A stretch of DNA of 38,240 bases from a virus. The translations under genes and the position numbers were made by a program. The stretch covers positions 1 to 38,240 of the IMG/VR virus record IMGVR_UViG_3300046468_000037. One strand, written 5' to 3'. This document shows, piece by piece, positions 9,580 to 16,712 of the stretch. The notes under the pieces were generated by a model, which worked only from the letters and a program-made list of their open reading frames with translations, was not told where the DNA came from and did no database searches. Every line of letters starts with the position of its first letter. Within the stretch, counting starts at the first letter, position 1.

Positions 9580-10306
9580 TAATACGCTCGTATGGCTTAT
9601 CACCACCAAAATCACGCATCATCTTCTGAATCTTACGCTCGTGATTAGGATCGACTGAGCGGAGCATCTGGCCGCTCTCGTGCTTCTTAAACATCTCTGC
9701 TTCGATGTCCTGCCACGTAATGCCACCCGGTTCAACATAGCCATCAATCGGTAACTTGGCCGGGGCAGTAGACTTGACCAGCGCCTCGACCAATTCAACG
9801 GTCTCAGCACTGTTGACGGCATAGCGGAGACGTTCGTATGTGTCGCCATCGAGACTGTTCTTCATAAACTGTTCGACAACCTTGATACGCTCCACAGCGT
9901 TATCACCTAGCTTTTGCATCTCCATCTCTACAGAGACTTCTTCAACAGCCTGCTCTTGCGCTGAAAGGATATCCCACGCATCATTTAGGGCTGATTGAGA
10001 CATATTGGTGCGCTCACCAAACGAAACAAGCTCCTGCCACAAAGCATCTTCTGCTTCGATGCCCTCTACCGGTGCATATCCATCTTTTGGTGCGCCAGTG
10101 AATCCACCAAACTTCTTTTCTAGCTCGGTGTATGCCTTGGCTTGCTCTGCAATTGACTTGTATTTGTCGGCTTTGTACCAATCTGGTTGGTCACCAACGC
10201 CCTTGATTCCTTCACTCAGAAAGTATTCGCCTTCACTTAACGTGGGTTCTGCGGCATCTACTAATGATGTCAGGGTATCGTTGCTTTCTACGGCCTGTTC
10301 TTCCAT
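9572..10306 (-). CDS. scaffolding / capsid assembly protein (244 aa)
   Basis: An acidic, helix-rich protein between the portal and capsid genes, the usual place of a podovirus scaffold (T7 gp9-like). Supporting stretches are EGDGDQPDWYKADKYKS-like text near residue 35 (read as GVGDQPDWYKADKYKSIAEQ), GAPKDGYAP, and a basic C-terminal helix NHERKIQKMMRDFGG of the type that contacts capsid. The ATG at 10306 is preferred because GGAG lies 7 bases upstream; an in-frame ATG four codons earlier (10318) has no ribosome site. It is co-transcribed with the small Bbp19-like gene upstream. Confidence 0.78.
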   Translation of the reverse strand: MEEQAVESNDTLTSLVDAAEPTLSEGEYFLSEGIKGVGDQPDWYKADKYKSIAEQAKAYTELEKKFGGFTGAPKDGYAPVEGIEAEDALWQELVSFGERTNMSQSALNDAWDILSAQEQAVEEVSVEMEMQKLGDNAVERIKVVEQFMKNSLDGDTYERLRYAVNSAETVELVEALVKSTAPAKLPIDGYVEPGGITWQDIEAEMFKKHESGQMLRSVDPNHERKIQKMMRDFGGDKPYERIIG

Positions 10307-10335
10307 GGTTTTCTCCATTGAGTTAAAAATCGTGC

Positions 10336-10611
10336 TTACTGTCGCTCTGCTTGTTGGATGTAGTGGATAATCATGCGGATAACACCCGCCTCGCCATTGT
10401 GATACGCCGATTCATAGGCGACATTCTGGCTGGATAGGGATGTTGCATTATCGAATAAGAAACGCCGAGTAAGATCCTCCAATACCTTCTGCCCGTCTTC
10501 AGTGTTGAAGCAACGGGCATAGGCTTTGGTGAGTTGGATTATCTGCTCTTGTGCTTTGGCTTTTTGTTTCTTGGTTTCTGGGCTTATGCCGTCAATATTT
10601 TCCCAAGTCAT
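10336..10611 (-). CDS. small Bbp19-like phage protein (91 aa)
   Basis: A short helical protein with AYARCFNTEDGQKVLEDL near residue 31 and EAGVIRMIIHYIQQA at the C-terminus. This pattern is seen in small proteins encoded next to the portal in many podoviruses (Bbp19-like). The ATG overlaps the portal stop codon (ATGA), so it is translationally coupled. The function is unknown; its place between portal and scaffold suggests a virion assembly role. Confidence 0.65.
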   Translation of the reverse strand: MTWENIDGISPETKKQKAKAQEQIIQLTKAYARCFNTEDGQKVLEDLTRRFLFDNATSLSSQNVAYESAYHNGEAGVIRMIIHYIQQAERQ

Positions 10612-12173
10612 TCAGCTTCCATCGGTTGTGGTTGTTCTTGCATCATCTGTGCTTGTGCGCCCGCTTGGATGATCTGTTGCTTTTCTACCTCAGATCGCAC
10701 TAAATCAGCAGGCATTCCCGTCTTCTCTGCTGCCCATGTGCCGAAGTCCTCGGTCTTATAGGCCATTAGTACCTGTTCCGGTCCAGACGTGCTCAGTACG
10801 AACTGTACGGCCTGCTGAACAGCTAACAGATCCTCTGCATCCTGTGCTCGTGCCAGTGGGGAAGTAAACTTAACTTTGACATCACGCCCATCTAGCTCGA
10901 TAGGAACGATCAAGCCGCGTCGAGTCAGTATGGCAACGACACGCTTGAGTATTGGTATGAGTACCTCGGTCTGAAGTCGCCCAAATGCCGACCCGATCCG
11001 TTTTGCAAGCTCTCGGGATTCAATAGCAACCTCAGTGGCGCTACGAATAGGACCAGCAGGATCACGCAAATCGTTGAACAACGCCAGCTTGATAGCCGTT
11101 TGAAGCTCAACAATTTCAAATTGTGCCAGTGCAAGGTTCGATCCTGTGTCGAGACGTTGAATAGAAGGGTTGTTGGTGTTGTTTGACCCGACAGGAATCA
11201 CAACGCCGGGAGCAATGACCATATTGTACGGGTTTGTCACACCGTCGTCAGTAGCTGTATACATGCCTGCAAGGTCGATTGCGGCCTTCTGCAATACAAA
11301 CTCTTTGGCTTTGTTCAGTGAGCGCACATCGGGCAGTGCTTGCATTGCTGGACCACGACCACGAACCTCACCAGCCACCTTCGTATAGCGACCAGTCACC
11401 CAAGGGCTAGACTCTCCGAAGTCTTCGGTCCATGAGAATCTCTCTTCATCCGCAACCCACAGACAACCATAATAACGCTTGGTCTTAGGATCAAAGACAA
11501 CGCCTTCGCTGACCATAACCTCGCTGTTTGGGCTGTTCTCGATCATGTTCTGGATCTTCTGAGAAGGCTTGAAGCCCTGCCACATGCGCTCTAGCAACCG
11601 GACCTTTACCTCAAACTTGCGCCAGTGCGTCTCAACAGTGCCGTATGGGCCCTCTTCGAACGCGATGCCCTTCTGCGGGATGGTGCTGAAGCAGATCGGG
11701 TTGGTCTCGTCGTCTGTTTCCTCGATCTTCATGGTGGCAGTGCCTACCAATAGATCAAGTGCGGCCTCATAGAACTGCGTGTGGAAGTTGGATCGGTTGA
11801 TGTAGTCGAATACCAACTCGCATTGCTGATCTAAGTTAGCCCGGATGTCCTCTTCGGACACGTCGAACTGACCTGATTCAACTAAGCGGATGATCTCTTC
11901 TGTTGGCTGGAAGCTTGCCCAGCGTGACCAGATCGGAGCGATGTTTTCTTGCAGCTTGCTCGCACCCTGTTGGATGGATGTGAGAGCCGTCGAGTCGAAG
12001 ATCTTGTCCATCTTCTTCTGGCCCCGGTCCTCTGTGTTGAACAGATTACGCTGAGGCAAGAAATACTCATAAACATCCTGCAATTGGTCGTGCCACATTG
12101 ACTGATTACTGAACGCTTTGGCTTCTCGTTCCTTTAGGTCTTGGATCGAGCCAAGATGCGGGGGCAAGCTCAT
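10608..12173 (-). CDS. portal / head-tail connector (521 aa)
   Basis: A T7 gp8-like connector that forms the dodecameric DNA entry vertex. Supporting features are the N-terminal LKEREAKAFSNQSMWHDQLQ, the LLVGTATMKIEE strand, RGRGPAMQALPDVRSLNKAKE, and the long C-terminal helix region SATEVAIESRELAKRIGSAF. The length is typical for the family. The C-terminus is Gln/Met rich. The gene follows a small Gly/Ala-rich protein gene and is coupled to the Bbp19-like gene downstream. Confidence 0.9.
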   Translation of the reverse strand: MSLPPHLGSIQDLKEREAKAFSNQSMWHDQLQDVYEYFLPQRNLFNTEDRGQKKMDKIFDSTALTSIQQGASKLQENIAPIWSRWASFQPTEEIIRLVESGQFDVSEEDIRANLDQQCELVFDYINRSNFHTQFYEAALDLLVGTATMKIEETDDETNPICFSTIPQKGIAFEEGPYGTVETHWRKFEVKVRLLERMWQGFKPSQKIQNMIENSPNSEVMVSEGVVFDPKTKRYYGCLWVADEERFSWTEDFGESSPWVTGRYTKVAGEVRGRGPAMQALPDVRSLNKAKEFVLQKAAIDLAGMYTATDDGVTNPYNMVIAPGVVIPVGSNNTNNPSIQRLDTGSNLALAQFEIVELQTAIKLALFNDLRDPAGPIRSATEVAIESRELAKRIGSAFGRLQTEVLIPILKRVVAILTRRGLIVPIELDGRDVKVKFTSPLARAQDAEDLLAVQQAVQFVLSTSGPEQVLMAYKTEDFGTWAAEKTGMPADLVRSEVEKQQIIQAGAQAQMMQEQPQPMEAE

Positions 12174-12181
12174 AAGGTCAC

Positions 12182-12493
12182 CTACTTAAGTTGGGGCATA
12201 GTGCCATTATATGGGCCGGTTCGTGGAGATCCGCCAGTGCGTCGCGTAGCTGCTCCGCCCATTCCGCCCATGCCTAACATGGTACGAGCCGGAGCCGCCC
12301 CAGCACGACCGCCAGCCGCTTCAGCACGACTACGAGGTACGCCGCCTAACAGTGACTTGGTTCCTAGTTTGCCGCGAGCTGCTGCACGGAATCGCTCTTC
12401 CTGCTCTTCAATCTCTTTATCGAGTGCAATAGCTTGACGACGCTCTACAGCGATTTGCTGTGCTGTGGGCTTAGGTGCTTTCGGTGATTTCAT
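12182..12493 (-). CDS. small basic, Gly/Ala-rich protein upstream of portal (103 aa)
   Basis: The N-terminal helix (VERRQAIALDKEIEEQEERF) is followed by ARGKLGTKSLLGG and a low-complexity C-terminal tail rich in Gly, Ala and Arg (for example RTMLGMGGMGGAA). Small proteins of this form are often found just upstream of podovirus portals; their function is unknown. The gene overlaps the end of the 116-aa gene by 23 bp and ends 8 bp before the portal start. It is likely real because of this packing. Confidence 0.65.
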   Translation of the reverse strand: MKSPKAPKPTAQQIAVERRQAIALDKEIEEQEERFRAAARGKLGTKSLLGGVPRSRAEAAGGRAGAAPARTMLGMGGMGGAATRRTGGSPRTGPYNGTMPQLK

Positions 12494-12821
12494 TTTTCAG
12501 ATACCTATACAGTTGGTAGGGAGTCAATATAAACGGATTGTTTATCCCTAACACTTGTTTCGTATACCCAACGCAAGTGTTCAACATGAACAGCCAACGC
12601 CGGGCGTCTCTAATTACAGCCTTGACGATGATATCATTTTCGATTACGTCGGTCACATCATCCGTTGTGTAGATTTCCACGCCATTTGTAGTCTTCGCAT
12701 ATACGATCCACTTGCCATTCTCAGGCTTGACCACGTAGCAGTGCCGGATGGTCGGATGGAGGATCGGACTCCACCAATGTTTGCTGTCATCACAGAACAC
12801 CACATAGCAATCAGAAGACAT
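12471..12821 (-). CDS. conserved protein between terminase and portal, possible permuted NlpC/P60 fold (116 aa)
   Basis: Early in the chain is HPTIRHCYVVKPENGKWIVY (His followed by beta strands). Later comes FMLNTCVGYTKQVLGI, a Cys at the start of a hydrophobic helix, and near the end NPFILTPYQLYRYL. A His-then-Cys order with a helix beginning at the Cys is the pattern of circularly permuted papain-like (NlpC/P60, LRAT-type) folds; this is inference from motif order only. The start overlaps the end of terL by 11 bp. Similar small proteins are common at this site in podoviruses without an assigned function. Confidence 0.65.
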   Translation of the reverse strand: MSSDCYVVFCDDSKHWWSPILHPTIRHCYVVKPENGKWIVYAKTTNGVEIYTTDDVTDVIENDIIVKAVIRDARRWLFMLNTCVGYTKQVLGINNPFILTPYQLYRYLKNEITEST

Positions 12822-14274
12822 TAATCTTCATCTCTGCCCGGCGCACTTGCCTGCTTTGTGTATGCAGGTTGGTTAGTGCCTGTCTGCCTTCACCTTCTCC
12901 CTGCAATGCGTACTCTAATGCCTCGACCGGGTGCGAATATTCGTTCTTGTCTGGCTCATCTGTGTACTTCTCGCCTGATACCTGTATCCGTCGGTAACAG
13001 AAGCCGCCTTGTAAGCCCTTGCGGATCATCTTCGCTTTCGGGCTGATTAGGAATCTAGGCTTGCCATCCATGCACAGCTCTTTCATGGGCATTTCTAGCG
13101 CGGCACGTCGTAGCGAAGGATCGTTCGACAGTGTTGGCGTGCAAGGTATCCCGGCAGCTCGCATGATCTTGAACGGCGTATCGGCATTCGCTTGGTTCTT
13201 GTTATCGCCAGATGGATCGCCCCAGCCACGAAACTTGCATTGCGGATAGTTCGCATCAATGTACCGCTTGAGGCTAGGCGCAAAGTCCACCGCCCCCGAG
13301 TCAGTCATGCAGAATTCATCAAAGCAAATCCAACGACCCAACGTGTCACGCTGTAGGAAAGCGCAAGCGGGAGTGCGACCGAAATCGAAACCAAGTACAA
13401 CAGGGGCATCAATACTAGGAGTATAAGCGTCCCCAAGGCAGTGTATAGAATCAGTGTAAAGAGGATGCACCGGCTTACCACTGGAGACAAAGCCATATTC
13501 GTTAGCCAAGTTAACCTTGATCCAGTCGTCCGTTTTGCCTTGCAGTCCTCGCCGGTAGTAATCCTCGGGTAAGTTGTTGAGGTTCTCGGCTTTGGCGTTG
13601 AGATACCAACCATCTCCCTCCCGATAGACTCCACCGGGCTGGCGATGAAACTTCCAATCTTCTGGGCGATCTTCTTCAGCAAGTCGGTAATACCAGTGAT
13701 CTTCGTCTGGGGCATTGGAGTCACCTATCATTCCGTAATGAGTAGGGCGTACGCCTTCCTTCATCGACGGGTAACGACCACAACGCAGGTCAAGCATGTC
13801 CACAACGCTCTTGGAATGCTCTTTGGCCTCGTTTAGCCACACCCATGTAGTCTGGATACCCCTAGCCTTCTTGACGTGATCAGGGCGATCAAAGGCGATG
13901 AAGATGACTTCACTGCGCACAGTCGTGCCATCCTCTAGCTTAAATTGTATCTTGTGTGTTGGTGGTTCCTTGTTGCCTTGCTTGAACTCACCCAGCTCGC
14001 CATGGACTTCGAGCCAGTCTTTGATGGTGGTCGAGAATAGTTCGCTATAGGTATTACGTGCGGCAATGATCCGACTGAGCCGAACACCGTAGTTGGGATG
14101 CGTCTCCCGCTTTACCGGTGCCTGCTCGCACATTAGCTCGAGTAGCTTGAGGATTACTTGGACTGTCTTGCCGGAGCCTAGCGGCCCCATGATGAAAGAG
14201 TTACGCGCCCGACAATCGGCGAACTCTTCGAGAACTTTACCGGGTGGCTTGGTTACATATTCAATCTTGGCCAT
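12811..14274 (-). CDS. terL: terminase large subunit (487 aa)
   Basis: This is the ATPase-nuclease motor that packages DNA into the prohead. The Walker A motif GPLGSGKT is at residues 30-37, the Walker B-like TWVWLNEA at 143-150 (acidic E149), and the RNase-H-type nuclease has D297 in GFDFGR, E320 in FDEF and D353 in WGDPSGD. The C-terminal HPVEALEYALQGEGEG is typical. The length is normal. The start overlaps the small-subunit gene by 14 bp. No truncation was seen. Confidence 0.93.
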   Translation of the reverse strand: MAKIEYVTKPPGKVLEEFADCRARNSFIMGPLGSGKTVQVILKLLELMCEQAPVKRETHPNYGVRLSRIIAARNTYSELFSTTIKDWLEVHGELGEFKQGNKEPPTHKIQFKLEDGTTVRSEVIFIAFDRPDHVKKARGIQTTWVWLNEAKEHSKSVVDMLDLRCGRYPSMKEGVRPTHYGMIGDSNAPDEDHWYYRLAEEDRPEDWKFHRQPGGVYREGDGWYLNAKAENLNNLPEDYYRRGLQGKTDDWIKVNLANEYGFVSSGKPVHPLYTDSIHCLGDAYTPSIDAPVVLGFDFGRTPACAFLQRDTLGRWICFDEFCMTDSGAVDFAPSLKRYIDANYPQCKFRGWGDPSGDNKNQANADTPFKIMRAAGIPCTPTLSNDPSLRRAALEMPMKELCMDGKPRFLISPKAKMIRKGLQGGFCYRRIQVSGEKYTDEPDKNEYSHPVEALEYALQGEGEGRQALTNLHTQSRQVRRAEMKINVF

Positions 14275-14632
14275 CGAATCGCTTACGCTGCACGGCTATG
14301 ACTAAATCACCGCCATCTGGACCAGTGATCTCTTGTGATTTTAGGTCTGGAATGTACTTACTCATCATCTTGTAGGACAGATCACCGCCAGCTTTTAGCC
14401 TTGCAATATCTGCTCCATCTAACTCTAGCTCTGGATCAAGCAATTTTTTAACGACATCAAGCACATGGGTATGATAGCCCTGTGCCTGTATTTGCTCTCT
14501 CATTGCCTCTTGGCGAGTAGCTCTATTTAGTTGCGCTCTTGTCTTTGGCACCGAAGATCCTATCCCAGTTATCAGAGTAAGCTTGTCTACTACTCTTGGT
14601 TGATTTACGTGGTAACGATCCTTTCCCGCCAT
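14261..14632 (-). CDS. terminase small subunit-like (123 aa)
   Basis: A 123-aa, helix-rich protein directly upstream of and overlapping terL, the normal position of the DNA-recognition subunit. It contains TRAQLNRATRQEAMREQIQA and the later KAGGDLSYKMMSKYIPDL. No clear HTH signature is visible, so the call leans on position and size. The N-terminal 110 bases also encode the end of a small overlapping ORF (14523-14693) in another frame. Confidence 0.68.
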   Translation of the reverse strand: MAGKDRYHVNQPRVVDKLTLITGIGSSVPKTRAQLNRATRQEAMREQIQAQGYHTHVLDVVKKLLDPELELDGADIARLKAGGDLSYKMMSKYIPDLKSQEITGPDGGDLVIAVQRKRFDGQD

Positions 14633-14693
14633 TCAGCTCGGGGAAGTGTCTATCCCGCGTTTCCTTGTCTAGCTTACCACGATGATCAGCCAT
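14523..14693 (-). CDS. small protein overlapping the terminase small subunit (56 aa)
   Basis: The ATG at 14693 opens a 56-codon ORF that overlaps the stop of the upstream 53-aa gene and extends 110 bases into the terminase small-subunit gene in a different frame. The sequence starts MADHRGKLDKETRDRHFPEL and contains AYSDNWDRIFGAK. Small proteins ending in a YSDNxDRIFG-type motif are common just before terS in podoviruses, which is the main reason to call it real. Function unknown. Confidence 0.6.
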   Translation of the reverse strand: MADHRGKLDKETRDRHFPELNGGKGSLPRKSTKSSRQAYSDNWDRIFGAKDKSATK

Positions 14694-14847
14694 AAAACTC
14701 GCCTCGTACTATTTCCAATACGGTGCCCTCTGCCTCATCTAGTCTTACGATCTTCAGGTTGGATAGGATTGCTACGTCTGCCTTCCATGTTTTAGCCATT
14801 GTGTCTGCCGCCCGGACTGCCATTATGTAGTCAGTTAGATCATTCAC
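14686..14847 (-). CDS. small protein, GTG start (53 aa)
   Basis: GTG at 14847, with GAGGT seven bases upstream, begins MNDLTDYIMAVRAADTMAKT. The ORF has 53 codons and ends in a TGA that overlaps the next ATG. Its start overlaps the stop region of the 68-aa membrane protein gene by 8 bp. The tight packing, ribosome site and lack of gaps argue that it is expressed. Function unknown; an in-frame ATG eight codons later is an alternative start. Confidence 0.5.
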   Translation of the reverse strand: MNDLTDYIMAVRAADTMAKTWKADVAILSNLKIVRLDEAEGTVLEIVRGEFYG

Positions 14848-15046
14848 AATCTACACCTCGGAAGTTTGGGTGACCGTTCTCACCATTGGAGTCGATCCAC
14901 ATGGCGACGTTCTCACAATAGAACTCGTACTGGCTGATCTCTTCTTCCATGTCGGCATTACCTACGATGCCCAACACAGTGATAAATAAGATAACCGCGC
15001 CGATTACAAAGCCCGGATTCCTGTTAAACATTTCTTGCTCGTACAT
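14840..15046 (-). CDS. small single-pass membrane protein (68 aa)
   Basis: One hydrophobic segment (FVIGAVILFITVLGIVG, about residues 13-29) is followed by a conserved-looking soluble tail YCENVAMWIDSNGENGHPNF. Proteins carrying a YC-x2-V-x2-W-x4-G-x2-G-(W/H)-P pattern are frequent in podovirus late or early-late regions; no function is assigned. The ribosome site AAGGGAATGGG lies before the ATG. A perfect GC hairpin sits just upstream (15066-15080). Confidence 0.7.
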   Translation of the reverse strand: MYEQEMFNRNPGFVIGAVILFITVLGIVGNADMEEEISQYEFYCENVAMWIDSNGENGHPNFRGVDCE

Positions 15047-15065
15047 GACCCATTCCCTTTTTTGA

Positions 15066-15080
15066 GGGGCAAAAAGCCCC
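15066..15080 (-). other. GC hairpin in 5' leader
   Basis: GGGGC-TTTTT-GCCCC on the minus strand is a perfect 5-bp stem, 19 bases before the start of the 68-aa gene. It is followed by TCAAAAAA and not by a T-run, so it is not a standard terminator on either strand. It may stabilise or process the late mRNA. Confidence 0.4.
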
Positions 15081-15111
15081 GTGACCTTTCCGGCCTGTTG
15101 TTACCCTTAAC

Positions 15112-15282
15112 TCAGTGAGTCGGGTAGTATTTCGCCATACCTAGCGCTCGTGCATTCTCTAGCTTACTGACAGCACAAAGATCGAGATACTCGGACTCTG
15201 TAAGTCCTTTCAAACGCCCGATGAGTACACATACCTTATCGAGGTTCTCAATGTGCTTTTCGCCGTTACGAGTGCAAAACAT
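15112..15282 (-). CDS. first gene of the late operon, unknown (56 aa)
   Basis: The frame is open further upstream, but the candidate late promoter (TATCAT at 15313-15318) would start transcription near 15305, so the ATG at 15282 (MFCTRNGEKHIENLDKVCVL) is the likely start; GTG at 15294 is an alternative. The protein ends LENARALGMAKYYPTH. It has two internal cysteines and no recognised domain. It is the first gene of the minus-strand late transcript that leads into terminase and virion genes. Confidence 0.5.
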   Translation of the reverse strand: MFCTRNGEKHIENLDKVCVLIGRLKGLTESEYLDLCAVSKLENARALGMAKYYPTH

Positions 15283-15312
15283 GGCTCGCTTCACTGTAGT
15301 ACACATGCGGCA

Positions 15313-15339
15313 ATGATAACACATTTTGTGGCTTTGCAA
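15313..15339 (-). promoter_or_regulatory. candidate late promoter
   Basis: On the minus strand TTGCAA (15334-15339) is followed after 15 bp by TATCAT (15313-15318), with the palindrome CACAAAATGTG (15320-15330) placed one base before TATCAT. The layout matches the candidate capsid promoter at 9552-9579. TTGCAA is its own reverse complement and so could serve divergent promoters. The spacing is short for sigma-70, which hints at an activator or a dedicated factor. Confidence 0.5.
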
Positions 15340-15356
15340 CCACCCCACCCAAAAAA

Positions 15357-15375
15357 GATAACATTTTATGTTGTT
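15357..15375. promoter_or_regulatory. candidate operator in divergent control region
   Basis: GATAACATTTTATGTT starts at 15357; its core AACAT-TTT-ATGTT (15360-15372) is a 5-bp inverted repeat. It matches 14 of 16 positions of the palindrome at 21698 in the early promoter, and the two differences are a symmetric C/T pair. A further GATAACA lies at 15315, inside the late promoter. It sits between the minus-strand late genes and the plus-strand cassette. Confidence 0.55.
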
Positions 15376-15445
15376 TTTTATTTTTAGATGTGTTTTCATG
15401 GCTTCATCGGCTGGGGACACAGCCACTAACCAAGGGACTAGAGAC

Positions 15446-15706
15446 ATGACTAACAATACTTTCAACGGCTACGAATCTTACAACCACTGGAACACTGCTC
15501 TTTGGCTCAACAATGATGAGAGCTTTTACAACCTACTCAAGAACAAAGTCGAGCTGGTTGTCTACATGGCCTGCACAAAGTCTCAAGCTGTATGCGAAAT
15601 CCTTCGCGAGCTACCAGAAGAGACGCCAGACGGCGCAACGTGGGAAGCTGACACAATCCTCGATCTCGTAACCGAGCAGTATGACGAGCAACTTCAGTAC
15701 AGCTAA
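15446..15706 (+). CDS. small phage protein, DUF7249-like (86 aa)
   Basis: The ATG at 15446 follows the leader ACTAACCAAGGGA. The same frame opens earlier (15368), but without a ribosome site. The N-terminus NGYESYNHWNTALWLNNDES is a pattern (NGY-x2-Y-x2-WN-x-ALW-x-ND) seen in small proteins of many phages and archaeal viruses (I believe Pfam DUF7249), of unknown function. It is acidic at the C-terminus. It is the first gene of the only plus-strand cassette in the window. Confidence 0.75.
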   Translation: MTNNTFNGYESYNHWNTALWLNNDESFYNLLKNKVELVVYMACTKSQAVCEILRELPEETPDGATWEADTILDLVTEQYDEQLQYS

Positions 15707-15727
15707 TCAAACCAAGGGAGAAGCAAC

Positions 15728-15874
15728 ATGAAAAACAATCAAGTAACCTTCAAAGCAAAAGGCGGCAACCTGCGAATTAAAGCAACGCTCATCAAGCAGG
15801 TCGATGGTGGTGCGATTGTGGAAGTGGCTGGAAAGCAATTCTTCATCGAGTCAAACAGATACGAGGTCGCGTAA
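15728..15874 (+). CDS. small basic protein, unknown (48 aa)
   Basis: The ATG at 15728 is preceded by AACCAAGGGAGAAGCAAC. The 48-aa product (MKNNQVTFKAKGGNLRIKAT, then IVEVAGKQFFIES) looks like a small all-beta fold. It lies 21 bp after the 86-aa gene and 25 bp before the next gene, each with the same type of leader, which supports expression. No family recognised. Confidence 0.65.
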   Translation: MKNNQVTFKAKGGNLRIKATLIKQVDGGAIVEVAGKQFFIESNRYEVA

Positions 15875-15899
15875 GCGGCCTTTACCAAGGGAGATAGAC

Positions 15900-16166
15900 A
15901 TGGACACAGGTTATATTCTTAAGTGCGTAGATGGAGAGGCAGAAGGTCAGTGCTTGCCCATCCCTCAAGATCAAATGAAGTTGGTTTGTTCTTTCCTAAA
16001 AGCACAGCTTGCGTTTCAGATAGCAAGCGCAACCGACGCAATCACTTATGAGCAAGATCAGCCAGTGATGGTTAACTACTGGAACGCGCAAGATGCGTTG
16101 CTTCAGTCGAATTTTTTCCCAAGCAAGTGGTTTGCTCGCAGCTTTTGGGTTTTGGTAGAACAATGA
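15900..16166 (+). CDS. hypothetical protein (88 aa)
   Basis: The ATG at 15900 is preceded by TTTACCAAGGGAGATAGAC. The product begins MDTGYILKCVDGEAEGQCLP and has a Trp/Phe-rich C-terminus (FPSKWFARSFWVL). The stop overlaps the next ATG (ATGA), so the sigma-like gene downstream is translationally coupled. An upstream in-frame start (15804) lies inside the previous gene and is unlikely. No domain recognised. Confidence 0.65.
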   Translation: MDTGYILKCVDGEAEGQCLPIPQDQMKLVCSFLKAQLAFQIASATDAITYEQDQPVMVNYWNAQDALLQSNFFPSKWFARSFWVLVEQ

Positions 16167-16366
16167 CAAGGGCAATCAACGACGACTACCTAATGACTCA
16201 TCAAGAGATTGCCGATGAGCTAGGTATTACCCGGAGTAGAGTAGCTCAGTTAGAAAAGAGCGCCCTGACCAAGCTTCGGGATCGTTTCATTCTTCGGCAG
16301 TATTATCTGGACTATGTTAGTTCCAGCTCTGAATCTCGTAATCTGGATCAAGTTCCTTACGCCTGA
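16163..16366 (+). CDS. sigma-70 region 4-like HTH protein (67 aa)
   Basis: MTHQEIADELGITRSRVAQL followed by EKSALTKLRDRF is a near-textbook sigma-70 region 4.2 helix-turn-helix, the part that recognises the -35 element. Nothing of regions 2 or 3 is present, so this is a stand-alone DNA-binding domain and not a full sigma factor. It ends the plus-strand cassette, starts by ATGA overlap and runs 50 bp into the convergent HNH gene. Its place next to the late promoter region makes it a candidate late-transcription regulator (inference). Confidence 0.75.
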   Translation: MTRAINDDYLMTHQEIADELGITRSRVAQLEKSALTKLRDRFILRQYYLDYVSSSSESRNLDQVPYA

Positions 16367-16712
16367 CTTCATCGCGGTAATGCGCCGCGATATCCTTCCT
16401 CAGTAGTTTATTAGTCTTGTATATCTCGTTACTGACTAACCGCAAATGATCCATGTGATCATCGCCAAACATCTCACGCAACCAGTCATGGAATGCTATC
16501 GGCTGTTCAGTGAACCATCGGTGACAGTAGTGGCAAAGGCTTACTGCATTACCCGGACCCGGCCCCATGCTCCAGCGTAGTCGCTTGTTACGCCTACCAA
16601 AAATATGAGCGCACTCAAGTCGATCAGTCTTGTGGCAGTGCAAGCACTTCTGATCTCGTAGCCTTACCGCCTTACTAAACCAAATGTCTGCTTGGTCTCT
16701 CTTCACTGCCAT
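16317..16712 (-). CDS. HNH endonuclease-like / NinG-like zinc protein (131 aa)
   Basis: From the ATG at 16712 (MAVKRDQADIWFSKAVRLRD), the chain carries CLHC (23-26), ECAHIFGRRN (33-42), N55 in PGNAVSLC and C60-x2-CH (60-64). This is a zinc-bound beta-beta-alpha nuclease layout, as in HNH and NinG/Rap recombination endonucleases. GAGGG lies upstream of the ATG; a longer start at 16772 would deepen the overlap with the previous gene. The 3' end overlaps the plus-strand sigma-like gene. A role in recombination or branch processing fits the neighbours. Confidence 0.72.
   Translation of the reverse strand: MAVKRDQADIWFSKAVRLRDQKCLHCHKTDRLECAHIFGRRNKRLRWSMGPGPGNAVSLCHYCHRWFTEQPIAFHDWLREMFGDDHMDHLRLVSNEIYKTNKLLRKDIAAHYRDEVRRKELDPDYEIQSWN

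Noticed and set aside
15066-15080. Hairpin as intrinsic terminator of late or plus-strand transcripts
   Set aside because: No T-run follows on either strand.
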